64,000 nt of DNA from Brenneria bubanii (GCF_022378355.1 NZ_JAKMAJ010000005.1:124001-188000); one strand, 5' to 3'; positions 1 to 8,977 are shown, numbered from the stretch's first letter. Program-made: numbers and translations. Notes: generated from the letters alone by a model not told the origin.

Positions 1-119
1 GAGGTGCCTGCGCCGACTTCCATGTCCAATGGTTGAACGATGGTGCAGCCCTGGCGCGCCCAGTAGTCCTGTAACGTCAGGATCAGGCCCTGGAAGGTCT
101 TGGTATCAAACTTTTGCAT
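1..119 (-). CDS. glyQ: Glycine--tRNA ligase alpha subunit, N-terminal part
   Basis: The first 39 codons of GlyQ read on the minus strand, beginning at an ATG at 119; the rest lies beyond the left edge. The visible peptide starts [20 protein letters not shown] and continues with an [18 protein letters not shown]-like segment, which is essentially identical to the E. coli GlyQ N-terminus. GlyQ pairs with GlyS to charge tRNA-Gly in the cytoplasm (known for the family). The 290 bases upstream, up to the exporter gene on the same strand, should hold its promoter. Identification is firm although only a fragment is seen. Confidence 0.93.
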
Positions 120-274
120 TTGGATTCGCACGCGATACAGTGGATTGACAATAAAGGCGTCAGTATACCCTCTGAGTGCGAGATATACAGCCGGAATGCG
201 GCAACAAGTTCATATCGATGCTGATTTATGCTCAGGATATGAGGTGAATTTCGCTATGGATCCCGACCATCAGG

Positions 275-376
275 TTATCCCCCTCCCATCCCCGCGAAAC
301 GGCCATTTTTCGCCGCCCGTAACGCAAACTGCGCCGCATCAAGATCCGGCAGCGTCTCGCGACGCCGGCGAATACC
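275..376 (-). pseudogene. Possible coding relic upstream of glyQ
   Basis: One minus-strand frame is open for 33 codons before a TAA at 277-275. It gives a protein-like tail with the segments RRRRETLPDLDAAQFALRAA and KNGRFAGMGGG. It has no start codon or ribosome site, and a stop precedes it. I do not recognise the family. It could be the remaining C-terminus of a lost gene between glyQ and the exporter, or chance; this is a weak call based only on composition. Confidence 0.2.
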
Positions 377-408
377 TTACGGCGACAGTCGCTGAAGAGC
401 GAGCTAAC

Positions 409-1215
409 TCACCCCATAAACACCGTTTGCAGCATCTTCAGGCTTAACAGCAACAATAGCCCGGCGAAGACTTTTTTCAACGTGGCGACCGGCAGACGAT
501 GCGCCAAACGGGCGCCGACCGGCGCGGTGAAATAGCTTACCGCCGAAATCAGGACCACCGCCGGCAAAGAAACATAGCCGATGCTGTAATCGGGCAGTCC
601 GAGCGCCGACCAGCCGTTTATCATGTATCCCAATGCCCCGGCCAGCGCGATAGGCAAACCGACCGCCGCCGAGGTGCCGATTGCCTGTTGAATACGCACA
701 TTACACCAGGTCAGGAAAGGAACGGTTAATGAACCGCCGCCGATAGCCACCAGCGCGGAAATGCCGCCGATGCACAGCCCGGCCAGTGACGTCCCTGCGG
801 TGCCCGGCAGTTGACGCTGTGCTTTGGGCTTGATGTTCAACACCATTTGCAGGGCGACATAGGCCATAAAACAGGAGAAGAAGATCGCCAGCGCCCGCGT
901 CGGCAACAGCGTCGCCAGCCAGGTGGCGGCGAAGGTGCCGACCAGGATGGCCGGCGTAATTCGCCAGACCACCGGCCACAACACCGCCTGATGCTGATGG
1001 TGAGTGCGCAGGCTGGATACCGCCGTAATCACGATCGCCGCCATCGAGGTGCCCAGCGCCATATGCACCAGGTGCTGATTCTGCACGCCCTGCGCGGCGA
1101 ACATCGCCGTCAGAATCGGCACCATAATGCCGCCGCCGCCGATGCCCAATAGCCCGGCCATGAAACCGACCACCGCGCCCAAAGCCAGATAGGCTAAAAT
1201 CCACTCAACCGCCAT
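409..1215 (-). CDS. TauE/SafE (UPF0721) family membrane exporter
   Basis: A 268-residue inner-membrane protein of the TauE/SafE family, whose members move sulfite, sulfonate or related organosulfur anions; the substrate here is not evident. About eight hydrophobic segments are visible in two homologous halves, each opening with a glycine-rich signature (GLLGIGGGGIMVP near the N-terminus, ALVAIGGGSLTVP near residue 160). I chose the ATG at 1215 because AAGGAGG sits seven bases upstream; a longer frame to 1236 lacks such a site. It stands alone between glyQ (same strand) and the divergent tag-yiaC pair. Its distance from the ssu genes gives no functional support for a sulfonate role. Confidence 0.85.
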   Translation of the reverse strand: MAVEWILAYLALGAVVGFMAGLLGIGGGGIMVPILTAMFAAQGVQNQHLVHMALGTSMAAIVITAVSSLRTHHQHQAVLWPVVWRITPAILVGTFAATWLATLLPTRALAIFFSCFMAYVALQMVLNIKPKAQRQLPGTAGTSLAGLCIGGISALVAIGGGSLTVPFLTWCNVRIQQAIGTSAAVGLPIALAGALGYMINGWSALGLPDYSIGYVSLPAVVLISAVSYFTAPVGARLAHRLPVATLKKVFAGLLLLLSLKMLQTVFMG

Positions 1216-1441
1216 TCCCCGCCTCCTTACCGTCATCCGTTATCGTTTTTGTTAAATGATTTCATTACCCGCCCTGCCCAACCAGCATCCTGAATCCCGT
1301 TGGTTCAGGCGCAAGAAGGCTGGTTGCCTATACAGCAACTTACATGTAATGATGGCGCAATATTCAGCGGCATCAATATGAATATCAATAACCTCGCTAA
1401 ATGACAAGCCGGACCCCAGAGCTTAACGATAGGTTAAAACG

Positions 1442-2005
1442 ATGAAACGATGTGGTTGGGTCACCCAGGACGCTTTATATCAGGACTATCACGATAACGA
1501 ATGGGGCAAGCCCTGCACCGATAGCCAAAAGCTGTTTGAACTGCTGTGCCTTGAAGGCCAACAGGCCGGGCTTTCCTGGATTACCGTGCTGAAAAAACGC
1601 GAAAACTACCGCCGATGTTTCCATCAGTTCGATCCGCGCCGCATTGCCCAAATGACGCCGGACGACGTAGACCAACTGATGCAGAACAGCAGCATTATTC
1701 GCCATCGCGGCAAAATCGAAGCCATTATCGCCAATGCCCGAGTCTGGCTGGAAATGGAAAGCCAGGGCGACAGCTTTTCTCATTTCGTCTGGTCGTTTGT
1801 CGGCAATCAGCCGCAGCTTAACCGCCGGGCGACGCTCGCCGAGGTGCCGGCCAAAACCGCTATTTCCGATGCCATGTCCAAGGCATTGAAAAAACGCGGC
1901 TTCAAATTTATCGGCTCCACCATCTGTTACTCGTTTATGCAGGCTGGCGGACTGGTCAACGACCACGTCGTCGACTGCTGCCAGTATCAAGAGCCCATGC
2001 CATGA
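1442..2005 (+). CDS. tag: DNA-3-methyladenine glycosylase I
   Basis: A 187-residue ortholog of E. coli Tag, the constitutive base-excision enzyme that removes 3-methyladenine from alkylated DNA. The length equals the E. coli protein. The zinc ligands are all present (Cys4, His17, His175, Cys179), as is Glu38 in the LCLEGQQAGLSW segment of the active-site pocket and the C-terminal ALKKRGFKF block. The stop overlaps the start of yiaC by four bases (ATGA), so the two are co-translated, as in E. coli where tag-yiaC is also an operon. In E. coli bisC and yiaD follow; here they are absent. Confidence 0.96.
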   Translation: MKRCGWVTQDALYQDYHDNEWGKPCTDSQKLFELLCLEGQQAGLSWITVLKKRENYRRCFHQFDPRRIAQMTPDDVDQLMQNSSIIRHRGKIEAIIANARVWLEMESQGDSFSHFVWSFVGNQPQLNRRATLAEVPAKTAISDAMSKALKKRGFKFIGSTICYSFMQAGGLVNDHVVDCCQYQEPMP

Positions 2006-2478
2006 TCCGCAAGTACCGGACGCAAGACCTGGAGCCGTTGATGTCGCTCTGGCTGGAAAGCACCACGCTGGCGCATCCGTTTATTCATCCAGACTACTGG
2101 CGGGAAAGCGCTTCGCTGGTGCGCAACCTTTACATCCCTCGGTCACAAACCTGGGTATATGAAAAACCGACGCGTCTCGCCGGTTTTATCAGCGTGTTGG
2201 ACAAGCGCTTTATCGGCGCGCTGTTCGTACAACGGCGCGATTATGGTCAGCATATCGGCGCCGCGCTAATCAGGCACGTGCAACGGCGGTTTTCATTACT
2301 TAGCCTGGAAGTGTACCAACAGAACGGGCGCGCCTGTGCGTTTTACCAAAAACAGGGTTTTGTCGTCGTGGAGGAAAACTTCAATCAAGAAACTCAGGCT
2401 ACAACACTTATTATGCAATGGGCTAATCCTTGTATCGAAAATATTAACTATCCTTATTTCTCCACGCCGCTAAATTAA
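2002..2478 (+). CDS. yiaC: GNAT-family N-acetyltransferase YiaC
   Basis: A 158-residue GNAT acetyltransferase overlapping tag by four bases. The GNAT core shows the acetyl-CoA loop region (VQRRDYGQHIGAALIRHV, about residues 75-92) and the closing SLEVYQQNGRACAFYQKQGF segment near 105-125, a classic GNAT ending. E. coli YiaC acts as a protein lysine acetyltransferase; gene order tag-yiaC supports orthology. The C-terminus is about ten residues longer than E. coli YiaC. The acceptor substrate cannot be read from sequence. Confidence 0.85.
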   Translation: MIRKYRTQDLEPLMSLWLESTTLAHPFIHPDYWRESASLVRNLYIPRSQTWVYEKPTRLAGFISVLDKRFIGALFVQRRDYGQHIGAALIRHVQRRFSLLSLEVYQQNGRACAFYQKQGFVVVEENFNQETQATTLIMQWANPCIENINYPYFSTPLN

Positions 2479-2647
2479 ATAAACCCTAACAATTACCTCA
2501 ACTAATATCTGTAAACGTTCTATGCTTTTTATATCTGGTGTTACGCTATCAACTAACGCTTCGGCCTTAATTGTTTAATCACGACGCAATCATTGCTTAA
2601 AAAAATTTTATTAGACAAATCAACTAATAATAACGACATTGCCTATT

Positions 2648-2678
2648 GGGTCATCGCCTCGGGGAAGCGCGATGATCC
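2648..2678 (+). other. Leader hairpin before the ADP-ribosylglycohydrolase
   Basis: GGGTCATCGC (2648-2657) and GCGATGATCC (2669-2678) can form a ten-base-pair stem with one G-U pair and an eleven-base loop. It ends about ten bases before the AAGGA ribosome site of the next gene and has no U-run, so it may protect or gate that message rather than terminate transcription. Function is inferred only from position. Confidence 0.4.
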
Positions 2679-2698
2679 GGGCTTGTTAAGGATGTGCC

Positions 2699-3736
2699 AT
2701 GTCATCAAATAAACAGAACCGTATTAACGGTGCGTTATATGGTCAAATGTTGGGCGATGCAATGGGAATGCCGTCAGAATTGTGGCCACGCACACGGATT
2801 AAAAATCATTTCGGCTGGATCGATCATTTTTTGCCCGGCCCCGCGGAAAATGTTGCCGCCTGTTATTTTAACGCTGCGCAATATACCGACGACACCTCAA
2901 TGGCAATGGCGTTGGCGGATGCGCTGATCGAATGTGAAGGACAGATAGAACCCAAGATAATAGGCCGGCATATTCTCAAATGGGCGTTAGCCTTCGGCGC
3001 GTTTGAGAAAAACATCCTCGGCCCGACCTCAAAAGCCGCGTTAAACGCATTACAGCAGGGAACCGATATCCGCGAGTTGGAAAACAATGGCGTCACTAAC
3101 GGCGCCGCGATGCGTGTTTCCCCGTTGGGCTGCCTGTTGCCCGCCCATTCTCTGAGTGATTTCATCGGCGATGTAGAGCAGGCATCCAGCGTGACGCATA
3201 AGTCCGATGTGGCCGTCGCCGGCGCCACCGTGATCGCCTGGGCCGTTTCAAAAGCGATTGACGGCGACGCCACCTGGAGCGGGATCGTCGATGAACTCCC
3301 CGCGGTGGCTCAGGCGGCGCAGAACAAACGCATTACCACTTGCAGCCCCTCTTTGGCTTGCCGTATCGAACTGGCGCTGAAGGCTGTCAGGCGCGCCAAT
3401 GGAACCCAGTGCGCCATGTCGCGGGTTTATGACCTGATCGGCACCGGTACGGAAATGATTGAGTCCGTACCGGCGGCTATCGCCATGGTCGAGCTGGCGC
3501 AAACCGATCCCAACCGCTGCGCCATCCTGTGCGCCAATCTGGGCGGGGACACCGATACCATCGGGGCGATGGCAACGGCCATCTGCGGCGCCATAAACGG
3601 CGTAACCAGCATTGCGCCGCATTTCAAAAAACAGTTGGATGAGGCAAACAGGCTTGATGTCGGCTACTACGGCAGAGAACTTCGTCGATTACGCGCCCTG
3701 CGGGAAAAGGCATTGAATTCATCCACGGTCTGTTAG
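2699..3736 (+). CDS. ADP-ribosylglycohydrolase family protein
   Basis: A 345-residue protein of the ADP-ribosyl-(dinitrogen reductase) hydrolase (DraG/ARH) fold, which uses two Mg ions to remove ADP-ribose from proteins or nucleic acids. Visible metal-site motifs are YTDDTSMAMA (T63-D64-D65), TNGAAMR near 133-139, and NLGGDTDTIGAMA near 280-292 (D284, D286). The ATG at 2699 follows a clear AAGGA site. No ADP-ribosyltransferase or toxin gene lies beside it. It occupies the place held in E. coli by bisC-yiaD, between yiaC and ghrB, which suggests insertion or replacement. The target is unknown; some family members act on free ADP-ribosylated small molecules. Confidence 0.85.
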   Translation: MSSNKQNRINGALYGQMLGDAMGMPSELWPRTRIKNHFGWIDHFLPGPAENVAACYFNAAQYTDDTSMAMALADALIECEGQIEPKIIGRHILKWALAFGAFEKNILGPTSKAALNALQQGTDIRELENNGVTNGAAMRVSPLGCLLPAHSLSDFIGDVEQASSVTHKSDVAVAGATVIAWAVSKAIDGDATWSGIVDELPAVAQAAQNKRITTCSPSLACRIELALKAVRRANGTQCAMSRVYDLIGTGTEMIESVPAAIAMVELAQTDPNRCAILCANLGGDTDTIGAMATAICGAINGVTSIAPHFKKQLDEANRLDVGYYGRELRRLRALREKALNSSTVC

Positions 3737-3870
3737 TCAGTTACTTTTCCTGCTAACTTTATTTCATCACGCATGTCGTATTGGGTGGTTTGCCGGCACG
3801 ATTCCGGCGGCCACGCTGCGATGCCATCAACGACGGATGCTTTATTCTCCCCAATTTGCCGGAGTTTGCG

Positions 3871-4836
3871 ATGAAACCTAGCATTATTCTGTACAAAGCG
3901 ATCCCTGACGATTTACGTGCTCGTTTAGACCAACACTTCACCGTCACCGAGCTGGATGACTTGCCGCCGGAAAACCATCCGGCGCTGGCTCAGGCTGAGG
4001 GTCTCATCGGCGCGGGCGGTAAAGTGGATAAAAGATTTTTGCAACATTGTCCACGCCTGCGCGCGGCGTCCACCATTTCCGTTGGGTATGACACTTTTGA
4101 TGTCGCAGCCCTGAATGAAAAAGGCGTTATTCTTATGCACACGCCCACGGTATTGACAGAAACCGTGGCGGATACGGTGCTGGCTCTCATGCTGAGCAGC
4201 GCGCGCCGGGTCGTGGAAGTGGCTGGAAGGGTCAAGGCCGGCGAATGGCAAGAAGGGATCGGCAGCGACTGGTTCGGTACCGATGTCCATCATAAAACCA
4301 TCGGCATTCTCGGCATGGGGCGTATCGGCCTGGCCGTCGCGCAGCGCGCGCATTTTGGCTTCGGCATGCCGGTGCTCTACAACGCGCGCCATCATCACCC
4401 GCAGGCGGAGGCTCGCTTCAACGCCCGCTACTGCGATCTGGATAGCCTGTTGGCCGAAGCCGATTTTCTGTGCATCACCCTGCCGCTGACGCCCGAAACG
4501 CGTAACCTGATCGGCCGTGCGCAGTTGGCGAAAATGAAGCCCGGCGCGATCCTGATTAATATCGGCCGTGGCGCCGTGGTTGACGAAGCCGCGCTGATCG
4601 AGGCGCTGACCAACGGCACCCTCCACGCCGCCGGGCTGGATGTTTTTGTTCAGGAGCCGCTGCCTGTCGACTCCCCGTTGCTGAGTTTGCCTAACGTGGT
4701 GGCCTTGCCGCATATCGGGTCGGCCACGCATGAAACCCGCTACGCCATGGCGGCCTGCGCGGTCGATAATCTGATCGCCGCGCTAAGCGGACAGGTAACA
4801 GAAAACTGCGTGAATCCGCAACTACTGAAAAAATAA
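3871..4836 (+). CDS. ghrB: Glyoxylate/hydroxypyruvate reductase B (2-ketoaldonate reductase)
   Basis: A 321-residue D-2-hydroxyacid dehydrogenase closely matching E. coli GhrB, which reduces glyoxylate, hydroxypyruvate and 2-keto-D-gluconate with NADPH. Visible blocks are the Rossmann motif [20 protein letters not shown], the substrate-site TISVGYD, the catalytic Arg in [10 protein letters not shown], and His in [16 protein letters not shown] chose the ATG at 3871 ([10 protein letters not shown]) because it matches the E. coli N-terminus and has GGAG six bases upstream; the frame is open for 30 further codons to 3781. Synteny with tag-yiaC is preserved. Confidence 0.95.
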   Translation: MKPSIILYKAIPDDLRARLDQHFTVTELDDLPPENHPALAQAEGLIGAGGKVDKRFLQHCPRLRAASTISVGYDTFDVAALNEKGVILMHTPTVLTETVADTVLALMLSSARRVVEVAGRVKAGEWQEGIGSDWFGTDVHHKTIGILGMGRIGLAVAQRAHFGFGMPVLYNARHHHPQAEARFNARYCDLDSLLAEADFLCITLPLTPETRNLIGRAQLAKMKPGAILINIGRGAVVDEAALIEALTNGTLHAAGLDVFVQEPLPVDSPLLSLPNVVALPHIGSATHETRYAMAACAVDNLIAALSGQVTENCVNPQLLKK

Positions 4837-5220
4837 GCGATGGCGCGATTGATGGTCGAACAAGGGTCGCCGTTCTATCAGGGATGGGGCGTCCCGATGG
4901 AAACCGCATTCGCGCGCGCCGCAAAAAGACAGCACGACCGGTAGCCTGAAAGCTGCCGGCGCCCCTTCACCTTTCCGTATTTTCCGCGGCAAATCAGCCC
5001 ATATATCAAGACGTGTTCTACCTCTTCTCAGCGGTAACCCCCAGTTCTTATCGCTTCAGCCTTCACGGCGTGAGTTTGAGAATACCCCGGCGTTTTTTTA
5101 ACCGCATCACAAAATAAAAGCGCAAAAATTTTTCGTATTGCGCAAAAAAAAAGTTGGTGATTATATCAATTGCACATTTCATCATCGATTTGTATTTCTT
5201 TTCTACACGGTGGGTTATTC
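4837..5220. other. Intergenic region upstream of the GH105 gene
   Basis: 384 bases without a convincing gene. The proximal half after ghrB shows no clear terminator. The distal half turns A/T-rich and carries two direct copies of GCGCAAAAA exactly 20 bases apart (5120 and 5140), the second overlapping a TTGCGCAA palindrome, about 75-100 bases before the GH105 start. This is the likely promoter-operator zone of the sugar locus. Confidence 0.5.
5120..5148. promoter_or_regulatory. Candidate operator: 20-bp-spaced direct repeat
   Basis: GCGCAAAAA occurs at 5120-5128 and again at 5140-5148, two helical turns apart, with TTGCGCAA (5138-5145) inside the second copy. Related palindromes occur at 12497, 13951 and 14161, in front of other genes of the locus. 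The LacI-family regulator encoded at 11335-12405 is the obvious candidate ligand, but this is inference. Confidence 0.35.
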
Positions 5221-6300
5221 ATGCTTAACAACACGGACTTACAGATTCAGCTTAATTCGCTATTAACCGGAATGACCGGATTAAAAAATCAGGGACGCTT
5301 TCTGGAACCCAATATTGACGGCACCCCCGGAGACTATATTTCATTTGATAGCTGGGAATGGCCGCAAGGCGTTGGCATTTACGGATTGGTCAGATTATGG
5401 GAATTCACCAAACGGGATGATATTTATCAGCTGATTGAAAAATGGTTCGAGAAACAATTTAATTCCGGCCTGCCCAAACTTAATGTTAATACCACCGCGC
5501 CGATGCTGCCGCTTTCTCTTTTCTGGGCACACACCAAAAACCCGCAATATCAGGAAATCCTCGATAACTGGGCTAGTCGCGTAATAAATGAATTACCGAG
5601 AACGCCGGAAATGGGATTCCAGCATATTGTTTCCGATGGCGTTAACGACATGGAACTGTGGGACGACACGTTATTTATGGTCGTCCTATTTCTGGCGCAT
5701 TACGGTACGGCGTCCGGCCGTAAAGAATTCGTCGCGGAAGCCGTACGGCAATTTTTACTTCATGCCCGTTATTTGAACGATACCGAAACCGGCCTGTGGT
5801 TTCACGGCTGGAGTTTCAAAGAAAAGAGTCATTTTGCGCGCGCGCGCTGGGCGCGGGGTAACGCCTGGATCACCGTGGGTATCCTTGAGTTTATCGAGCT
5901 GGCGGAGCTGGATCCCGGCGTTCGCCAGTACCTGCTCGGCTGCCTGCAAACTCAGGTTGATACGCTGCTTCAATTACAGGCGTCCGACGGCGGGTGGCAT
6001 ACCCTGCTCGATCACCCGGATTCCTATGAAGAAATTTCCGCCACGGCCGGTTTTGGCTATGGATTGCTGAAAGGCGCCCGGCTGGGTATCGGCGACGAAT
6101 CCTGGCGTCAGGCGGGCTTACTGGCGCTAAAAGCGGTCTGCGGCAACATCGATCAAGACGGCACGGTGCGTAACGTCTCTTACGGCACCCGCATGGGGAA
6201 AACGCTGCAATTTTATAAAGATATTCCTATTCAGCCGACCGGCTACGGTCAGGCATTAGCGATCTTGTGCCTGACCGAAGGCATCCGCGAACATTCTTAG
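5221..6300 (+). CDS. GH105 unsaturated (rhamno)galacturonyl hydrolase
   Basis: A 359-residue (alpha/alpha)6-barrel enzyme of glycoside hydrolase family 105, which hydrolyses the 4,5-unsaturated uronic acid left by polysaccharide lyases from the non-reducing end of short oligomers. The WDDTLFM motif at residues 147-153 holds the general acid/base Asp; RGNAWITVGI and the GGWHTLLDHPDSYEEISATA segment are typical. No signal peptide, so it acts in the cytoplasm on imported di- or oligosaccharides. I chose ATG 5221; an in-frame start at 5170 adds a low-quality extension. Length matches family members such as YteR and Dickeya RhiN. The 831-residue protein and an MFS carrier follow on the same strand. 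Confidence 0.85.
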   Translation: MLNNTDLQIQLNSLLTGMTGLKNQGRFLEPNIDGTPGDYISFDSWEWPQGVGIYGLVRLWEFTKRDDIYQLIEKWFEKQFNSGLPKLNVNTTAPMLPLSLFWAHTKNPQYQEILDNWASRVINELPRTPEMGFQHIVSDGVNDMELWDDTLFMVVLFLAHYGTASGRKEFVAEAVRQFLLHARYLNDTETGLWFHGWSFKEKSHFARARWARGNAWITVGILEFIELAELDPGVRQYLLGCLQTQVDTLLQLQASDGGWHTLLDHPDSYEEISATAGFGYGLLKGARLGIGDESWRQAGLLALKAVCGNIDQDGTVRNVSYGTRMGKTLQFYKDIPIQPTGYGQALAILCLTEGIREHS

Positions 6301-6388
6301 CGCAGGCGGATGCGGAATAAAACCGACAGTCACTCTATTGTCGAATCTTCAAACGGTTAACCACTCTGTATCCTGGAGATATAATACT

Positions 6389-8884
6389 ATGACTAATAAT
6401 CCAGAAACCTATTTCAGCGAACATCCACTGGCAAATGGCGACGCCGTTCGCTATTGGCGACTGTCCCAGATAACCGAACAACGCTATGACGTTGCCGATC
6501 GCCCGATGCAGGGTGATATGGACCCCTTTTTCTTCCTCAGTAAACACAAGAATTTCATCCCGCATACTTATCCTTGCCGCGCTGATTTCGCGGAAAGATA
6601 CGCGGATAAACGCCCAACGCCGTTAAGCGAATGCCGACCGGCGCGCTGGTGGCTGCCGTTTGGCTCGGATCGCGTGGATTTATCGGGATTCTGGTTCCGT
6701 CCAACGCACGTCGGCGCCTGGGCCAGCACCTTTATTCGGGCCGCTCGGCAGGGCGAGGCGACATTCCGCTTAACCACCTGCGGCGGCGCCATACTCTTTG
6801 CCGAGGGCCAAGAAATCGCCTGGAGCGCCCGCTATCAGCGTAATCTTGAAAACAGCATTGATGTCGCCATCCCGTTAAATGAAGGGCTGAATGAAATCGT
6901 CATTTACTTCGACGACCTGGCTGAGCGCGATATCCGTTTCTTTTTCCAGCTGGATTACCTGTCCGGCGTCGATGCCGCCGTCGCGCTGCCTGTTCCTGTC
7001 GCCCCGCAGCGGGCAGAAAAAATCGAAAGTCTGCTTGAAGGCATGGCGTTCAGCCATTCCGCTTACTTTACCGGCGATATCGTCGTTGAGTTTGCCCAGG
7101 CGGCGAGCGAGGATCTGCAGGTCAATTGTCAGGTATTCGGCGACTTTATCTCTCTTGATAAGCCGGTATTGCTGACATCGACGCTTAAAAAAGGCGAACA
7201 GCGCCTGAGGCTGGCGGCGACCGGGCAAATTCCGGCGGACTTCCGCAACTTCATGCTCACCCTGCAATGCGGTGAGTTCTGCGCCAGCCGCAATATTGGC
7301 GTGGAAATCTGTCATGCGGATCGGCAAAAAACGGTTCCCGCAACCCAGGCCGAGCGCATAGAGGAAGCGCTGGCCACGGTCGCGGAATACGGCGAAATGA
7401 GTAGCGTGAAGGCGCTGGCTCGCCTGGCGCGCGGACAGGCCGACCGGGAAACGGACGCCATGCTGGAGGCGGTACTGCCTTCCGTTGTTGATTGCCACGA
7501 CTGCGCCGACTTTACCCTGGTGCCTCTGTTGTGGTGCCGCATCAAGTTCGGCGAGGCGATGAGTCCCGCAACGCGCCGGCACATCGATGACGCCATTTTG
7601 AATTTCCGTTACTGGATGGATGAACCGGGCAATGATGTTCAGTGGTATTTTTCGGAAAACCATGCCCTGCTGTTTCACACTGCCGCCTATATCGCCGGCA
7701 GTTTTTTCCCGCATGCGACCTTCGTGCGATCGGGGCGCAGCGGCGCGGAACAGGCGCGGGTGGGAGAACAACGCATCACCGCATGGCTCGATCACTTTGA
7801 GCAATATGAAATGGCCGAATGGAACTCCGCGCCCTATTTCCCCATCGATTTAAAAGGACTCAGCGCCCTTGCCGCGCTGGCGGATAACCCGGTTATCGTC
7901 AAGCGCGCCAGCCGTGCCATCGAGCGGCTGATCGAACAGATCGCCCGCTCGTCTCATCAGGGCATTCTGACCGCCTCGCAGGGCCGCGCCTACGAACATA
8001 CATTGCGTGCCGGACGCTCGCTGGAGCTGTCCGCCATTGCCCGACTGTTGTGGGGAAAAGGCGGCTACGGCTGCCGCTTTCACATTCTGCCTCAGCTGGC
8101 GCTGCTGTTGCGGGAACAACGCATCAGCATCTCTCCGGCGCTGCGGGACATTGCCATTTATCAAGGCGAGCACGCGCTGGAGTGGTGCTTTGCTCAGGGC
8201 GCCAACCGTATCGCCAAGCTGTACCACTATAAAACCCGCCATATCGCCATGGGCTCCATCGCCAGCTACCGCTGGGGAGAGTGGGGATACCAGGAATCAC
8301 CGCTGCACTTGCGCCTGGGCGATAATCCCGAGGCGCAAATCTGGATCAACCATCCAGGGGAAACCATACAGGCCGGGTTCGGGCGCCCTTCCTACTGGGG
8401 CGGCTGCGGCACTTTGCCTCGCGTTCAACAGTATCGCGGCCTTGCCGTGCTGGATTTCACGATTCAGCCCGGCCAGCCGGATTTCGCCCACGCCTGGTTG
8501 CCGTCGGAGCACTTCGAGCAGCTTGAAATCGCCGATAACCGGATTGCGGCACGTAGCGGACAGGGAATGGCGCTGCTGTTAGGCGACAAGCCATTCGAAA
8601 TGGTGACGCAAGGGCCGACAAAAAATTGTGAAGTCCGGCTAACGGGCCGCCGCAATCGCTGGGTGATTCGGCTGTGTGACGATCGCTCGACCACCCAGCT
8701 TTCCGCCTTCGTTGATGACTTTCGTTCGCTATCCGTCAGTGAGCAGGATAACGGCGATTTATCAATCGACGACCCGCATTACGGTCAGGTTCTTTTCCTT
8801 GCCGACGGACGCGTTCAGGCCGAAAACAGAATCATTGATCCGCAAACATGGACGATTAAGGGCGAGAGCAGAGAATTAAAATAA
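6389..8884 (+). CDS. Uncharacterised 831-residue protein, candidate carbohydrate-active enzyme
   Basis: A large protein without a signal peptide, so probably cytoplasmic. Residues about 85-190 look like a beta-sandwich resembling the accessory domains of glycosidases (VDLSGFWFRPTHVGAWAST, then IPLNEGLNEIVIYFDDL). The centre (about 330-620) is helical and repetitive, as in an (alpha/alpha) toroid, and carries WYFSENHALLFHTAAYIAG (S422-E423-N424-H425), EWNSAPYFPIDLKGL and SQGRAYEHTLRAGRSLE. The last 200 residues appear beta-rich, with RPSYWGGCGTLPRVQQYRGL. I recall uncharacterised bacterial proteins with a similar SENH block but no assigned activity. ATG 6389 has a GGAGA site. It lies 88 bases after GH105, in a probable operon. 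A polysaccharide lyase or glycosidase role is inference. Confidence 0.6.
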   Translation: MTNNPETYFSEHPLANGDAVRYWRLSQITEQRYDVADRPMQGDMDPFFFLSKHKNFIPHTYPCRADFAERYADKRPTPLSECRPARWWLPFGSDRVDLSGFWFRPTHVGAWASTFIRAARQGEATFRLTTCGGAILFAEGQEIAWSARYQRNLENSIDVAIPLNEGLNEIVIYFDDLAERDIRFFFQLDYLSGVDAAVALPVPVAPQRAEKIESLLEGMAFSHSAYFTGDIVVEFAQAASEDLQVNCQVFGDFISLDKPVLLTSTLKKGEQRLRLAATGQIPADFRNFMLTLQCGEFCASRNIGVEICHADRQKTVPATQAERIEEALATVAEYGEMSSVKALARLARGQADRETDAMLEAVLPSVVDCHDCADFTLVPLLWCRIKFGEAMSPATRRHIDDAILNFRYWMDEPGNDVQWYFSENHALLFHTAAYIAGSFFPHATFVRSGRSGAEQARVGEQRITAWLDHFEQYEMAEWNSAPYFPIDLKGLSALAALADNPVIVKRASRAIERLIEQIARSSHQGILTASQGRAYEHTLRAGRSLELSAIARLLWGKGGYGCRFHILPQLALLLREQRISISPALRDIAIYQGEHALEWCFAQGANRIAKLYHYKTRHIAMGSIASYRWGEWGYQESPLHLRLGDNPEAQIWINHPGETIQAGFGRPSYWGGCGTLPRVQQYRGLAVLDFTIQPGQPDFAHAWLPSEHFEQLEIADNRIAARSGQGMALLLGDKPFEMVTQGPTKNCEVRLTGRRNRWVIRLCDDRSTTQLSAFVDDFRSLSVSEQDNGDLSIDDPHYGQVLFLADGRVQAENRIIDPQTWTIKGESRELK

Positions 8885-8953
8885 CGCTTGGCCATAATCC
8901 ATAAATTTATTTTCACTGTATACCCTACAAGATACGAATATCAGGAGAATAAT

Positions 8954-8977
8954 ATGAAAACAACCAATAACGATTAA
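8954..8977 (+). other. Seven-codon ORF with a ribosome site
   Basis: AGGAGAAT precedes ATG at 8954, which opens only seven codons (MKTTNND) before TAA. The MFS gene 200 bases downstream begins MKTKNN, so this may be a leader peptide or the scar of a duplicated gene start. No attenuator-type alternative stems were obvious. Confidence 0.3.

Noticed and set aside
100-447. 115-codon plus-strand frame over the glyQ promoter region
   Set aside because: Overlaps the glyQ start and the exporter end antisense, has no ribosome site and no recognisable domain.
6875-7804. 309-codon antisense frame inside the 831-residue gene
   Set aside because: Long only because of G/C-rich codon bias on the opposite strand; composition (many His/Arg/Gln) is that of a shadow frame.
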